NCBI GenBank assembly: GCA_003216355.1
Contig: QCIX01000003.1
Span: 1 to 64,000 of the forward strand
Origin: Prochlorococcus sp. AG-402-N23
GTDB taxonomy: Bacteria > Cyanobacteriota > Cyanobacteriia > PCC-6307 > Cyanobiaceae
DNA: 64,000 bases
Direction of reading: 5' to 3'
The notes beneath the pieces are model-generated. The model had not been told where the DNA came from, made no database searches, and saw nothing but the letters and a program-made list of their open reading frames with translations. Positions 21,566 through 30,287 of this stretch are shown in pieces (positions within the stretch are counted from its first letter, which is position 1; every line of letters begins with the position of its first letter). The translations under genes and the position numbers were made by a program.

Positions 21566-21916
21566 ATGTTACGTTCAATCTTTGCAGGGTTATTTGCAAT
21601 AGTTTTAACTCTAGGTCTAGGTATTTCATCAGTTTCAGCTAAGACAGTTGAAGTAAAACTCGGAACGGATGCTGGAATGCTTGCATTTGAACCAAGCACA
21701 GTAACCATTACTGCTGGTGATACAGTTAAATTCGTCAACAATAAACTTGCCCCTCACAATGCTGTTTTTGATGGGCATGAAGAATTAAGTCATGCAGACC
21801 TAGCTTTTGCTCCAGGAGAGTCTTGGGAAGAAACATTTGATACTGCTGGAACTTATGATTACTATTGCGAACCACACAGAGGCGCTGGCATGGTAGGTAA
21901 AGTTATTGTTGAATAA
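21566..21916 (+). CDS. petE: Plastocyanin
   Basis: The soluble copper protein that carries electrons from cytochrome b6f to photosystem I in the thylakoid lumen. The 116-residue precursor has a signal peptide ending near SVSA (about residue 25). The type 1 copper ligands are visible: His64 in LAPHNAVF, then Cys101, His104 and Met109 in [14 protein letters not shown]. All are present and correctly spaced. The upstream spacer is short, with an AT-rich stretch (TAATATATATAAATAAG) that may hold the promoter. It is monocistronic by position, with a 66-base spacer before the ClpB-like gene. Confidence 0.97.
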   Translation: MLRSIFAGLFAIVLTLGLGISSVSAKTVEVKLGTDAGMLAFEPSTVTITAGDTVKFVNNKLAPHNAVFDGHEELSHADLAFAPGESWEETFDTAGTYDYYCEPHRGAGMVGKVIVE

Positions 21917-21982
21917 ATCTTCTAAATAGTTAAACACTTTTTTTACTTAATATTTATTGCAGTAATATTTAAATTTTGATTG

Positions 21983-24565
21983 ATGAAAATATTTCCAAGC
22001 GAATTTTCAAATTCTGCTTGGAAATATTTTATTTTTGCCAAAGAAATTGCTTATAAAAATCATCAACAAAACGTAGACTCTGATAATTTATTATTAGCTC
22101 TGATAAAAGAGGACAATTTTACAAAAAAGATCTTAAAAAATAATAATATAAATCTAAAAGATCTTGAGAGGGAAATAATTTCTTCATTAAATGCCAAGGC
22201 AAAAATGAAAAATAAACAAGATAATTTATATATTGGTGACACTCTTCACAAAATATTTTTGAGGGCAAATGATATTAAAAATAATTTAAATGATGTAGTG
22301 ATATCAACAGAACATTTAGTTTACGGTTTGACTTATGATGATAAATATGGGTTTCATATTTTAAATCAAAAAGGTATTCCAGAATTTCTTGAAACTATAA
22401 AGAAAATGAAGTCAGATCCGTCAGTAAAAAATGAATTTAATAGTTCTAATGAGTCTTTGGAAAAATATAGTATTGATCTAACTCAATCTGCACGAGATGG
22501 GATTTTAGACCCAGTTATTGGTAGGGATGAAGAGATTAGAAGAACAATTCAAATATTGAGTAGAAGAACAAAAAATAATCCGGTTCTTATTGGAGAACCT
22601 GGGGTTGGCAAAACAGCCATTGTAGAAGGGTTAGCCCAAAGAATTGTTAATGGCGATGTACCTTCTGCGCTACAAGATAGGAAACTAATTTCATTAGATA
22701 TGGGTTCACTTTTAGCCGGAGCAAAATATCGTGGAGAATTTGAAGAAAGAATAAAAAATATCTTAAAGAAAGTTAAAGAATCAGACGGTAAGATTATCCT
22801 TTTTATTGATGAAATTCACACGGTAGTTGGTGCAGGCGCTAGTGGAGGTTCTTTAGATGCAAGCAACCTATTAAAACCAATGCTTGCTAGAGGAGAACTC
22901 AGATGTATTGGTGCTACTACTATTAATGAACATAAACAAAATATCGAAAAAGATCCTGCTTTAGAACGAAGATTTCAAAAAATAAAAGTTGATGCTCCTT
23001 CAATAGATGATACTGTATCAATTTTAAGAGGATTGAGAGAAAGATACGAAGTTCATCATAGTGTGAGAATTTCTGATAATGCTTTAGTTGCTGCTGCAAC
23101 GCTTAGCGAAAGATATATTAACGATAGATTTCTTCCTGACAAAGCAATAGATCTAATCGATGAAGCAGCCTCAAGATTAAATATGGTCATAACTTCCAAA
23201 CCTGAAGAAATTGATGAAATTGATCGTAAAGTTCTTCAGTTTGAGATGGAAAAATTATCTTTAAAAAGAGAAACAGATGATTTTTCTATAGAAAGATTAA
23301 AAAAAATCAATAATGAACTTGTATCCCTTAAAGATAAACAGGCAGAATTAGGTGCTCAATGGAAAAAAGAAAAAGATGAAATTGATGAGATTAGCACCAT
23401 AAAAGAAGAAATTGAATCTGTTCAATTGCAAATAGATCAAGCCAAAAGGAGTTTTGACCTCAACAAAGCAGCAGAATTAGAATTTGGAACTTTAAATTCT
23501 TTGCAAAAAAAATTGAAAGACAAAAGTGATTCGCTAGTAAATTCCAAAAAAAATGGAGATACAAGTCTTTTGAGACAAGAGGTAACTTTTGATGATATTG
23601 CAGAAGTCGTTTCAAAATGGACCTCTATTCCAGTACAGAACTTAAACCAGTCTGAAAAAGATAAACTTTTGAGCCTCGAGTCAATCCTTAAAGAAAAAAT
23701 TATTGGTCAAGATTGTGCAATTAGGGCAGTTGCAGATTCCATTAAAAGATCAAGGACTGGTCTAAATGATCCAAGCAAGCCATTAGCCAGTTTTCTCTTT
23801 TTAGGTCCAACTGGTGTCGGAAAAACAGAGCTAAGTAAACTAACAGCCAAAATTATATTCGATTCAAATTCTTCAATTACAAGACTGGATATGTCTGAAT
23901 ATATGGAAAAGCATTCAGTGAGCAAAATTATAGGCGCGCCTCCAGGATATTTAGGTTTCGAGTCAGGCGGTCAACTAACTGAAGCTGTACGCAAAAATCC
24001 TTATTCATTGATACTTCTTGATGAAATAGAGAAAGCTCATAAAGATATTTTAGATATTCTCTTACAGGTTCTTGATGACGGAATCATTACTGATGGTCAA
24101 GGTCGTACAATCAATTTCAAAAATTCAATCATTGTTCTCACAAGTAATTTAGGAAGTCAATCAATAAATGATTTATCAGTTAGAAAAGAAGATAAAAATG
24201 AAATTAAAAAAGTTATAGATAATGAAATTAAAAAATTTTTCAAGCCTGAGTTTTTAAATCGACTTGATGAAATAGTTATTTTTAATAATTTAGAATTAAA
24301 TGACATAAAAGAAATAGCAAAAATCCAGCTTCAACATTTAGAAAAAAGACTTAACAAAAAAAACTTAAAATTCAAAATTACGGATGAGGCAATTAACCAA
24401 CTTGTCGAAAATAGTTTCGATCATGCTTATGGCGCAAGGCCTTTAAAAAGAATTATTCAAAAACAAATTGAGACAAAAATTTCAAATAATATATTGAATA
24501 ATCATTACCTTTTTAAAGACGAGATTTATATTTATCTGGTTAATAGAGAGATAATTGTTGATTAA
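21983..24565 (+). CDS. clpB2: ClpB-type AAA+ disaggregase (second, divergent paralogue likely)
   Basis: An 860-residue Hsp100 unfoldase for rescuing aggregated proteins. It has an N-domain (about 1-145), NBD1 with Walker A GEPGVGKT and pore loop [13 protein letters not shown], a coiled-coil middle domain (about 400-520, rich in Lys/Glu) and NBD2 with [12 protein letters not shown] and [14 protein letters not shown]. The middle domain identifies ClpB rather than ClpC. The N-domain differs from canonical ClpB, so a second paralogue is plausible; this is inferred. The ORF track starts at TTG 21980, but the adjacent ATG at 21983 is a better start. It is followed by a convergent QueD-like gene. 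Confidence 0.88.
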   Translation: MKIFPSEFSNSAWKYFIFAKEIAYKNHQQNVDSDNLLLALIKEDNFTKKILKNNNINLKDLEREIISSLNAKAKMKNKQDNLYIGDTLHKIFLRANDIKNNLNDVVISTEHLVYGLTYDDKYGFHILNQKGIPEFLETIKKMKSDPSVKNEFNSSNESLEKYSIDLTQSARDGILDPVIGRDEEIRRTIQILSRRTKNNPVLIGEPGVGKTAIVEGLAQRIVNGDVPSALQDRKLISLDMGSLLAGAKYRGEFEERIKNILKKVKESDGKIILFIDEIHTVVGAGASGGSLDASNLLKPMLARGELRCIGATTINEHKQNIEKDPALERRFQKIKVDAPSIDDTVSILRGLRERYEVHHSVRISDNALVAAATLSERYINDRFLPDKAIDLIDEAASRLNMVITSKPEEIDEIDRKVLQFEMEKLSLKRETDDFSIERLKKINNELVSLKDKQAELGAQWKKEKDEIDEISTIKEEIESVQLQIDQAKRSFDLNKAAELEFGTLNSLQKKLKDKSDSLVNSKKNGDTSLLRQEVTFDDIAEVVSKWTSIPVQNLNQSEKDKLLSLESILKEKIIGQDCAIRAVADSIKRSRTGLNDPSKPLASFLFLGPTGVGKTELSKLTAKIIFDSNSSITRLDMSEYMEKHSVSKIIGAPPGYLGFESGGQLTEAVRKNPYSLILLDEIEKAHKDILDILLQVLDDGIITDGQGRTINFKNSIIVLTSNLGSQSINDLSVRKEDKNEIKKVIDNEIKKFFKPEFLNRLDEIVIFNNLELNDIKEIAKIQLQHLEKRLNKKNLKFKITDEAINQLVENSFDHAYGARPLKRIIQKQIETKISNNILNNHYLFKDEIYIYLVNREIIVD

Positions 24566-24614
24566 AAATCTATATTAAAGAATCATTTATAACTGGAAAT
24601 TTAACAACTTTAAT

Positions 24615-25085
24615 CTAAGATTTGAACCAATCAGGAATTTCCTCATAACTTGCTTTATTCGATTTATTTTCTTTTGATTCTGTTTTCCAACAACATGTTC
24701 TGCCCTTATCCTTATCCTGTAAGTATTCATTAGCCCATCTCCAGATTAATTTAGAGGTGAACTCCATTCCCACATTATCCATAATTCTCAGATCTAAAGC
24801 ATCTAAGTCATGTAATTTTTCCCAGTAATTTAGCAAAGGGTCATCTTTATTTATTAAAAAAGTATGATCAAACTGCTCCTTTAGTCTATTTTCTAGGGGC
24901 TTTAGACTTGAAAAATCGACAACAAAACCATTTAGGTCTAATTTTTTTGCAGTGAACCAAAAGGTGAATGATCTTGAATATCCATGCACAAATCTGCAGT
25001 GGCCTTCATGGCGCCATTGCCGATGTGAACAGGGAAAATCCTCGTAACTTTTGCTGCATGAAAATTTCAGAGAATGAATATACAT
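24615..25085 (-). CDS. QueD/6-pyruvoyl-tetrahydropterin synthase-like protein, divergent
   Basis: A 156-residue T-fold protein of the QueD/PTPS family, which normally acts on dihydroneopterin triphosphate. Visible elements are CSHRQW (first zinc histidine, about residue 21), a cysteine at about 30, HGYS at 34-37, and FDHTFLI with the catalytic Asp-His pair. In canonical members the third element reads HGH; here the second histidine is tyrosine (Y36). The canonical activity is therefore uncertain. The ORF track starts at a TTG; the next codon is ATG at 25085, which I use. It is divergent from hisIE, and their upstream regions are adjacent. Confidence 0.75.
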   Translation of the reverse strand: MYIHSLKFSCSKSYEDFPCSHRQWRHEGHCRFVHGYSRSFTFWFTAKKLDLNGFVVDFSSLKPLENRLKEQFDHTFLINKDDPLLNYWEKLHDLDALDLRIMDNVGMEFTSKLIWRWANEYLQDKDKGRTCCWKTESKENKSNKASYEEIPDWFKS

Positions 25086-25148
25086 CAATTAACTGTTAGG
25101 ATAATTTTTAATAAAACACATTTAGTAGGATTTAACATAACGAACATA

Positions 25149-25808
25149 ATGACTTATTCAACTAAATTTTCGATAGAGGATCTACGCTTTGATAATTATG
25201 GATTAATCCCTGCAATAGCACAAGATTGGCTTGACGGATCAGTTCTTATGATTGCTTGGATGAACAAAGAATCTTTGACAATGACACTTGAAACCAAAAA
25301 CGTTCATTATTGGAGTAGATCAAGATCCGAAATTTGGAGAAAAGGAGCTACAAGTGGAAGTACCCAAATACTTAAGGAGATAAGATTCGACTGCGATAAT
25401 GATGCACTAATCCTCTTGATTGAACAAAATGGTTCAGGAGCATGTCACACTGGGGAAAAAAGTTGTTTTTTCAACGAAATCCAAATTAATCAAAGTGATA
25501 AAAAAGAGAAAAAAACAACTCCCTTCTCAAATATTTGCTCTGAATTATTCAATACAATTAACGAAAGATCAATAAATCCCTCAGAAAAAAGTTACACAAA
25601 TCATTTATTAACAAAAGGCAGTAATACTATTTTGAAAAAAATAGGAGAGGAATCTGCAGAATTTATAATGGCTTGCAAAGATAATGATAAAAATTCAATC
25701 TCAAATGAAGCTGCTGATTTAATTTATCATCTGCAAGTAGCCCTTATGCATAAAGGCGTTGAGTGGAGAGATGTACTTGCTGTTCTAGAATCAAGAAGAA
25801 AAAATTAA
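25149..25808 (+). CDS. hisI: Bifunctional phosphoribosyl-AMP cyclohydrolase / phosphoribosyl-ATP pyrophosphatase
   Basis: Carries out the second and third steps of histidine synthesis (HisIE fusion). The N-terminal cyclohydrolase has VLMIAWMNKESL, HYWSRSRSEIWRKGATSG, and zinc cysteines in FDCDNDA and GSGACHTGEKSCF. The C-terminal pyrophosphatase (from about residue 118) has KIGEESAEFIMACK and NEAADLIYHLQVAL. The ORF track begins 25 codons upstream at 25074; those residues do not resemble the family and overlap the divergent gene, so I choose MTYST at 25149, giving 219 residues. hisG, the first step, is elsewhere in the window. Confidence 0.93.
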   Translation: MTYSTKFSIEDLRFDNYGLIPAIAQDWLDGSVLMIAWMNKESLTMTLETKNVHYWSRSRSEIWRKGATSGSTQILKEIRFDCDNDALILLIEQNGSGACHTGEKSCFFNEIQINQSDKKEKKTTPFSNICSELFNTINERSINPSEKSYTNHLLTKGSNTILKKIGEESAEFIMACKDNDKNSISNEAADLIYHLQVALMHKGVEWRDVLAVLESRRKN

Positions 25809-25948
25809 ATAATTAAAATTTATAATTAATAATTTTTTTAACCTAAAAATTTTAAAAAATAATGTTAACTAATTATTAATTAATTATTACATGTATGGCT
25901 TATTACTGAATTGACTATAAGTTGAATATATCAACAATGAGGTAAATC

Positions 25949-26872
25949 GTGAGTTCATTAAGCGATTTTCTTGGAGAAATAGGTCGTCATCAACTTTTGA
26001 CTCCCGAAAGAGAACTCACAATGGGCAGAAAAGTCCAAGAAATGGTCGTGCTTGTTAATAGATGTCAAGAGGCAGGAGGGAAAGGCCCCGCTTGTGAATA
26101 TTCCGAAGCTGAGAGAAAAAAGATCAAAATTGGTGAAAAAGCTAAAAACGAGATGATAACAGCCAACCTAAGACTAGTTGTCAACCTTGCTAAGAGATAC
26201 CAAGGGAAAGGATTAGAATTACTGGACTTAATTCAAGAGGGGACATTAGGTCTTACAAGGGCCGTAGAAAAATATGATCCTTCTAGAGGACATAGATTTT
26301 CTACTTATGCTTATTGGTGGATTAGGCAAGGTTTAAACAGAGCATTGTCAACTCAAAGTAGAACGATAAGGATTCCTGTTAACATTAATGAAAAACTTAC
26401 AAAACTAAGATCAGCAAAATCAAAACTTATGCAACTTAAGGGTATTCCACCCACTAGTGATGAGCTAGCTGAAGAAATGAAAATAACTAAAGAGGAAATT
26501 GACGAACTCCTTTCTTGTGAATTGAGAAGCATAACTGTTAGTCTCCAAGGTACTGTTAAATCAAAATCAGATCCTTCCGAGTTGGTTGATATTCTTCCAA
26601 GTGATCAAACTCCCCCAATGGAATTAGCCGAATTAGCCGAAAGGACAGCCTCAGCTTGGAAGTTATTAGATAAAGCAAATCTAACTGAGAAAGAAAGAAA
26701 GATAGTAAGCCTAAGATTTGGTTTAGACGGCTCAAATGAATGGAGAACTTTAGCTGAAGTTGCAAGACATATGAGTTGTAGCAGGGAATATTGCCGACAA
26801 GTTGTTCAACGTGCTTTAAGAAAACTTAGAAAAGCAGGAATACAGAATGGATTAGTTGATAGTATTAGCTAA
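25949..26872 (+). CDS. RNA polymerase sigma factor, group 2 (sigma-70 family)
   Basis: A 307-residue sigma-70 family factor. It lacks the long region 1.1 of primary RpoD. It has region 1.2 (SDFLGEIGRHQLLTPERELTMG), region 2 with NLRLVVNLAKRYQGKGLELL and FSTYAYWWIRQGLNRAL, region 3, and region 4 with the helix-turn-helix LAEVARHMSCSREYCRQVV. These features fit a cyanobacterial group 2 (non-essential, stress or light responsive) factor. The start is GTG; an AGG sequence lies just upstream in CAATGAGGTAAATC. A 140-base AT-rich spacer precedes it and may hold its promoter. The specific regulon cannot be assigned. Confidence 0.92.
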   Translation: MSSLSDFLGEIGRHQLLTPERELTMGRKVQEMVVLVNRCQEAGGKGPACEYSEAERKKIKIGEKAKNEMITANLRLVVNLAKRYQGKGLELLDLIQEGTLGLTRAVEKYDPSRGHRFSTYAYWWIRQGLNRALSTQSRTIRIPVNINEKLTKLRSAKSKLMQLKGIPPTSDELAEEMKITKEEIDELLSCELRSITVSLQGTVKSKSDPSELVDILPSDQTPPMELAELAERTASAWKLLDKANLTEKERKIVSLRFGLDGSNEWRTLAEVARHMSCSREYCRQVVQRALRKLRKAGIQNGLVDSIS

Positions 26873-26909
26873 AAATTACATTAAAAATATTTAAATTTCA
26901 TTTATAAGG

Positions 26910-27278
26910 ATGAAAGAGAATTACAAAGCCCAAGAAAAAATCTATGATGCTGAAGTTTTAGAGAGTTCAACATTTGATGAAAATATCATTATCAAGATTC
27001 TTATTAAAGCAGGAAGAACAATTGCCAAGCCTGCCTTAGAAGTTTTGGAGATGGCTTTAGATCCTTATACTCCAGCACAAGTAAGAGTTTCATTAATGGC
27101 TGCTCTAGCATATTTGATTATGCCATTTGATCTTTTCCCTGACTTTATGCCTTTAGTTGGGTTTAGTGATGATTTTGTAGCTCTCACAGCAGTACTCAGT
27201 ATATGGAGCAAATACATGACTCCCTCAATAAGAGCAAGAGCAGAGAATAAGCTTAATAAGTTATTTCCTTTTTATTAA
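26910..27278 (+). CDS. YkvA/DUF1232 family membrane protein
   Basis: A 122-residue protein matching DUF1232. The hallmark is VSLMAALAYLIMPFDLFPDFMPLVGFSDDFVAL, a hydrophobic hairpin with the conserved PFDLxPDF motif (split here in short pieces). The N-terminal third is polar. Function is unknown; family members are small membrane-associated proteins. It starts about 37 bases after the sigma factor and ends exactly where the next ORF begins, so the two small genes are probably translated from one message. Confidence 0.82.
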   Translation: MKENYKAQEKIYDAEVLESSTFDENIIIKILIKAGRTIAKPALEVLEMALDPYTPAQVRVSLMAALAYLIMPFDLFPDFMPLVGFSDDFVALTAVLSIWSKYMTPSIRARAENKLNKLFPFY

Positions 27279-27599
27279 ATGAGTAAATTATCTATACAGG
27301 AAGAAAAAGAACTCGTCTCCTTCATTAAAGATTGGTTAAAATCGCATAGATTTACCCAAAAAGACTTAGCAAATGAATTTAATATTAAATCGAGCAGAAC
27401 CTCGGAGATTATTCTCAAAATTAAAGAATTATATAAAAAAGGGGGCATGTTCAATATTGCAAAAAATCTTATAAAGATTGAGCAAAAATGGTTAAACAAT
27501 ATCAATAACGATTATCGAGAAACGAAACAAACACCGCCATATAATCAATTAGATATCGACTCATTAGTAAACCAGATGAATCAAGATACTAGTAAATAA
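27279..27599 (+). CDS. Small helix-turn-helix-like hypothetical protein
   Basis: A 106-residue protein I cannot place in a named family. Residues about 8-50 suggest a winged-helix or helix-turn-helix: VSFIKDWLKSHRFTQKDLA followed by NEFNIKSSRTSEIILKIKEL. The C-terminal part is charged and has no hydrophobic segment. Its ATG is directly adjacent to the stop codon of the DUF1232 gene, which supports translational coupling and a real gene. It could be a DNA-binding regulator; that is inference. About 190 bases of AT-rich spacer without visible features follow. Confidence 0.6.
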   Translation: MSKLSIQEEKELVSFIKDWLKSHRFTQKDLANEFNIKSSRTSEIILKIKELYKKGGMFNIAKNLIKIEQKWLNNINNDYRETKQTPPYNQLDIDSLVNQMNQDTSK

Positions 27600-27792
27600 A
27601 TATTATTTAAAATATTATATTTTTAATTAAAAAAGATATGAACTCTTAAAACTAATCTTTAAATAAATATCGTTTTAACTCCTAGATATGATAAATAATT
27701 GAACTATTAAAGCAAAAATATTATCTATTATTACTATAATTGGTTCTTTTTAATTAATAGTTAATAATTACTAAATTTTTTCATAAATATAT

Positions 27793-28062
27793 TTAAAATG
27801 CCTGAATCCAGGGGTAAATATCATAATTAATCCATATACCTTTTTCCCAATATATATCCTCCTCAATGAGATCTTTCAACTCGTTTACATCATTAGCATT
27901 AAAAATTCCAAACAAATATTTGCTACATTTTGTTGGCCCTAATGTAACTAGAATATCACGATCTTTTAAGTTTTTAAGTCTATTAAGATGTTGTTCACGA
28001 AATGGTTCTCTTTTAGAAATTGCATCTTCACAGTACCATCCAAAAACTACAAACTTTTCCAT
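27793..28062 (-). CDS. YCII-related small protein
   Basis: An 89-residue protein of the YciI-like (YCII) ferredoxin-like fold. It starts MEKFVVFGWY, then has KREPFREQHLNRLKNL with the conserved histidine, DILVTLGP and a C-terminal YPWIQAF. Family members are small dimeric enzymes or dehydrochlorinase-like proteins, mostly uncharacterised. The ORF track starts 15 codons earlier at 28107, but that extension is not family-like, and MEKF at 28062 matches the usual beginning. It is divergent from the cyAbrB gene. Confidence 0.75.
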   Translation of the reverse strand: MEKFVVFGWYCEDAISKREPFREQHLNRLKNLKDRDILVTLGPTKCSKYLFGIFNANDVNELKDLIEEDIYWEKGIWINYDIYPWIQAF

Positions 28063-28159
28063 TTTTAGATATAAATAATAGAATAAATACATACTAAATA
28101 ATTGCACATATTACACGCAAATTGCTATGTTATTTATTACAACTTTCTTATAATTAATT

Positions 28160-28516
28160 ATGCTAACTGGTAGCGATCTCCTTGCAAAAGTTAAAGAACT
28201 TGGTGATGTTAGCAAATCTGAGCTAGTTCGCGCCTGTGGTTATGTTTCCAGTAAGAAAAACGGAGGTGAACGCTTAAACTTTACCGCATTCTATGAAGCA
28301 CTTTTAGAAGCAAAAGGGGTAAATCTTGGTGATTCTGGAGTTGCGGGTATTGGAAAAGGTGGAAGAAAACTTAGTTATATAGCTACAGTACAAGGCAATG
28401 GAAATCTTCTGATTGGGAAAGCATATACAGCACTTCTTGATTTAAAAGCTGGTGATGAATTCGAAATTAAGCTCGGAAAGAAACAAATCAGATTATTACC
28501 TTCAGAAGAATCTTAA
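28160..28516 (+). CDS. cyAbrB family transcriptional regulator
   Basis: A 118-residue cyanobacterial AbrB-like protein. The N-terminal portion MLTGSDLLAKVKELGDVSKSELVRACGY is characteristic of cyAbrB. The C-terminal segment GRKLSYIATVQGNGNLLIGKAY leads to a small swapped-hairpin-like region near GDEFEIKLGKKQIRL. Characterised homologues bind DNA broadly and affect carbon and nitrogen balance genes; the targets here are unknown. The gene is alone on its strand, with the trpA gene converging about 80 bases downstream. Confidence 0.85.
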   Translation: MLTGSDLLAKVKELGDVSKSELVRACGYVSSKKNGGERLNFTAFYEALLEAKGVNLGDSGVAGIGKGGRKLSYIATVQGNGNLLIGKAYTALLDLKAGDEFEIKLGKKQIRLLPSEES

Positions 28517-28595
28517 AGAAAAGACAAATTGGTTATATTATTTTTTAATTATTTTTCAATAATTAATTCTTTTAATTAATAAATTATCTTTGTAA

Positions 28596-29438
28596 TTATT
28601 TTTTTTGATCAGCAGCTAAACGCATTTCTTTACAAAATTCACCAACATGATCGACAACTTCTTTTTCACTTGAACTAGAAATTCTTTTTACAAATGCACT
28701 CCCAATAATTACCCCATCTGCTCCCCACTCACGAACTTTATTAACATGATCTGGAGTGGATATTCCAAACCCAACAGCAATTGGATTGCTATTTACATCT
28801 TTTAATTTAGAGATTAGACTTTCTACTCTATTTTCCATTTTGTTTCTCTCACCAGTGACACCTGTAACACTTACTAAATAAGTAAAGCCTTTTGTATGAT
28901 CTGATATTTGTTTCATTCTTTCAAAAGGAGTAGTTGGGGCTACCAATAAAATTAAGTCCATAGAATTGCTACTTACTATTTTAGAAAATTTATAAGCTTC
29001 CTCTAAAGGGAGATCAGGAACTATTAGGCCAGAAACTCCAGCATTAGATGCCATCTCACAAAACTCTTCAAAGCCAAAACATAGTAATGGATTTAAGTAA
29101 GAAAAAAGGATGATGGGAATATTTAATTTACCTTTTAAAGACTCTAAAAGTTTAATTACTTTTCTTAGGCTAGTGCCTGACTTTAAGGCGCGAGAGGCCG
29201 CCACTTGAATAACTGGTCCGTCTGCAAGTGGGTCACTGTAAGGTATACCTAATTCAATAAGGTCAGCTCCATTTTCTTGTAACTTTAATAAGATCTCAGA
29301 TGTTATTTCAATATTTGGATCCCCAGCCATTATAAAAGGCATCAAAGCTAATTTTTTTTTATTTTTTAACTCACAAAACATCTCATCTACCTTAGATAAA
29401 GATTCATTTTTAATAATTTGCATTTTGTTATCTTTCAT
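28596..29438 (-). CDS. trpA: Tryptophan synthase alpha subunit
   Basis: Cleaves indole-3-glycerol phosphate and channels indole to TrpB in the last steps of tryptophan synthesis. The 280 residues show the (beta/alpha)8 barrel with MPFIMAGDPNIEI, catalytic glutamate in LIELGIPYSDPLADGPVIQ, GVSGLIVPDLPLEEA with the catalytic aspartate, and the phosphate loop VGFGISTPDHV. An alternative ATG five codons in (MQIIKN) is possible. It is the last gene of the ndhL-DUF3007-trpA group. trpF, for an earlier step, is elsewhere in this window. Confidence 0.96.
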   Translation of the reverse strand: MKDNKMQIIKNESLSKVDEMFCELKNKKKLALMPFIMAGDPNIEITSEILLKLQENGADLIELGIPYSDPLADGPVIQVAASRALKSGTSLRKVIKLLESLKGKLNIPIILFSYLNPLLCFGFEEFCEMASNAGVSGLIVPDLPLEEAYKFSKIVSSNSMDLILLVAPTTPFERMKQISDHTKGFTYLVSVTGVTGERNKMENRVESLISKLKDVNSNPIAVGFGISTPDHVNKVREWGADGVIIGSAFVKRISSSSEKEVVDHVGEFCKEMRLAADQKK

Positions 29439-29465
29439 GATTTTTAGATTTTTTCTATGAAAAAT

Positions 29466-29786
29466 TTATGTATTTTTTTCTAAATCTTCCATTAGTTTCT
29501 GCTGCTTTTCCTTTGACAATGAGTTGAATTTGGTTTCTAGTTTATCATTAACAACTTTTTCATACTTTTTTCTATAACGCTTCCTTTGTTCCATAAAAGT
29601 CATTTTTCCATTTATAACTCTATAAACATAAGATGTGACCCAAGTAATAACAATCAAAATCAAAATACAACTGGAGAGAGTAGTGGCTGTAAAATTGTCG
29701 ATCCCAATTTGCGGTGCAAATTTATAACTAATTAATCCTATTAATGAAATAAATAAACCTATTTGTATAACTTTTCCTTTAGTCAA
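29466..29786 (-). CDS. DUF3007-like membrane protein
   Basis: A 106-residue protein with two membrane segments (about residues 7-23 and 37-56) and a charged C-terminal tail (EQRKRYRKKYEKVVNDKLE) ending in a short helical stretch. It fits the cyanobacterial DUF3007 family, often next to ndhL; its function is not known to me. The start is TTG, four bases after the ndhL stop codon, which supports co-translation. The association suggests a thylakoid or NDH-related role, but that is only inferred. Confidence 0.7.
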   Translation of the reverse strand: MTKGKVIQIGLFISLIGLISYKFAPQIGIDNFTATTLSSCILILIVITWVTSYVYRVINGKMTFMEQRKRYRKKYEKVVNDKLETKFNSLSKEKQQKLMEDLEKNT

Positions 29787-29790
29787 TTAT

Positions 29791-30024
29791 TTACCCTTTA
29801 CCACTTCCTCTTAGTCTGAGATTTAAAAATGGAGAAAATAAAATTAAACCTGGGAAGAAAAGAAATACAAGGCCATAAATTCCTAATCTTTCAAATTTGC
29901 CCATAATATTCCATCTATTATTCATCCAGTAAAATAGTAACAATGGGATAAGCAATAAATAGGCAGAAATAATTCCGATATAAGCAATTAAAGTAGCGAA
30001 TGAATTATTGAAAAAACTTTCCAT
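29791..30024 (-). CDS. ndhL: NAD(P)H-quinone oxidoreductase subunit L (NdhL)
   Basis: A small membrane subunit of the cyanobacterial NDH-1 complex, historically linked to inorganic carbon uptake (IctA). The 77-residue sequence has two hydrophobic segments (about 10-31 and 47-64) separated by [21 protein letters not shown], a conserved NdhL signature. It leads the ndhL-DUF3007-trpA group on the minus strand. ndhD, another subunit, is near the left end of the window on a separate transcript. Confidence 0.88.
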   Translation of the reverse strand: MESFFNNSFATLIAYIGIISAYLLLIPLLLFYWMNNRWNIMGKFERLGIYGLVFLFFPGLILFSPFLNLRLRGSGKG

Positions 30025-30102
30025 TTTAATTTATGGTTGCTTAGTTAAAACATAACAACTATTGGAAGTTATCGTCAGAACTAAAAATAAATAATTAAAT
30101 AA

Positions 30103-30188
30103 TGGGAGTGGGGGGACTTGAACCCCCACGAGCTAAATCGCTCGACGGATTTTAAGTCCGGCGCGTCTACCAATTCCGCCACACTCCC
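30103..30188 (-). tRNA. tRNA-Leu (UAA)
   Basis: On the minus strand the sequence folds as a class II tRNA. The acceptor arm pairs GGGAGTG with CACTCCC, the D-arm contains GAATTGGTAGACGC, the anticodon arm is CGGACTTAAAATCCG with anticodon TAA, there is a long variable arm (GAGCGATTTAGCTC), and the T-arm is GGGGGTTCAAGTCCCCC. The discriminator is A, and CCA is not encoded. It lies between ndhL and pyrC. Confidence 0.96.
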
Positions 30189-30287
30189 AAAGGAATTTGC
30201 GCTTTCTAATCGTAGCTGAAAGTAACCCATTTAACCAAGAAAAATTGGAATATTTACACTTTTAATTGTCGGATTAAATCTAATTTT

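Noticed and set aside
27600-27792. AT-rich spacer between two convergent genes
   Set aside because: I looked for terminator hairpins, small ORFs and tRNA-like folds and saw nothing that stands out from the AT-rich background.
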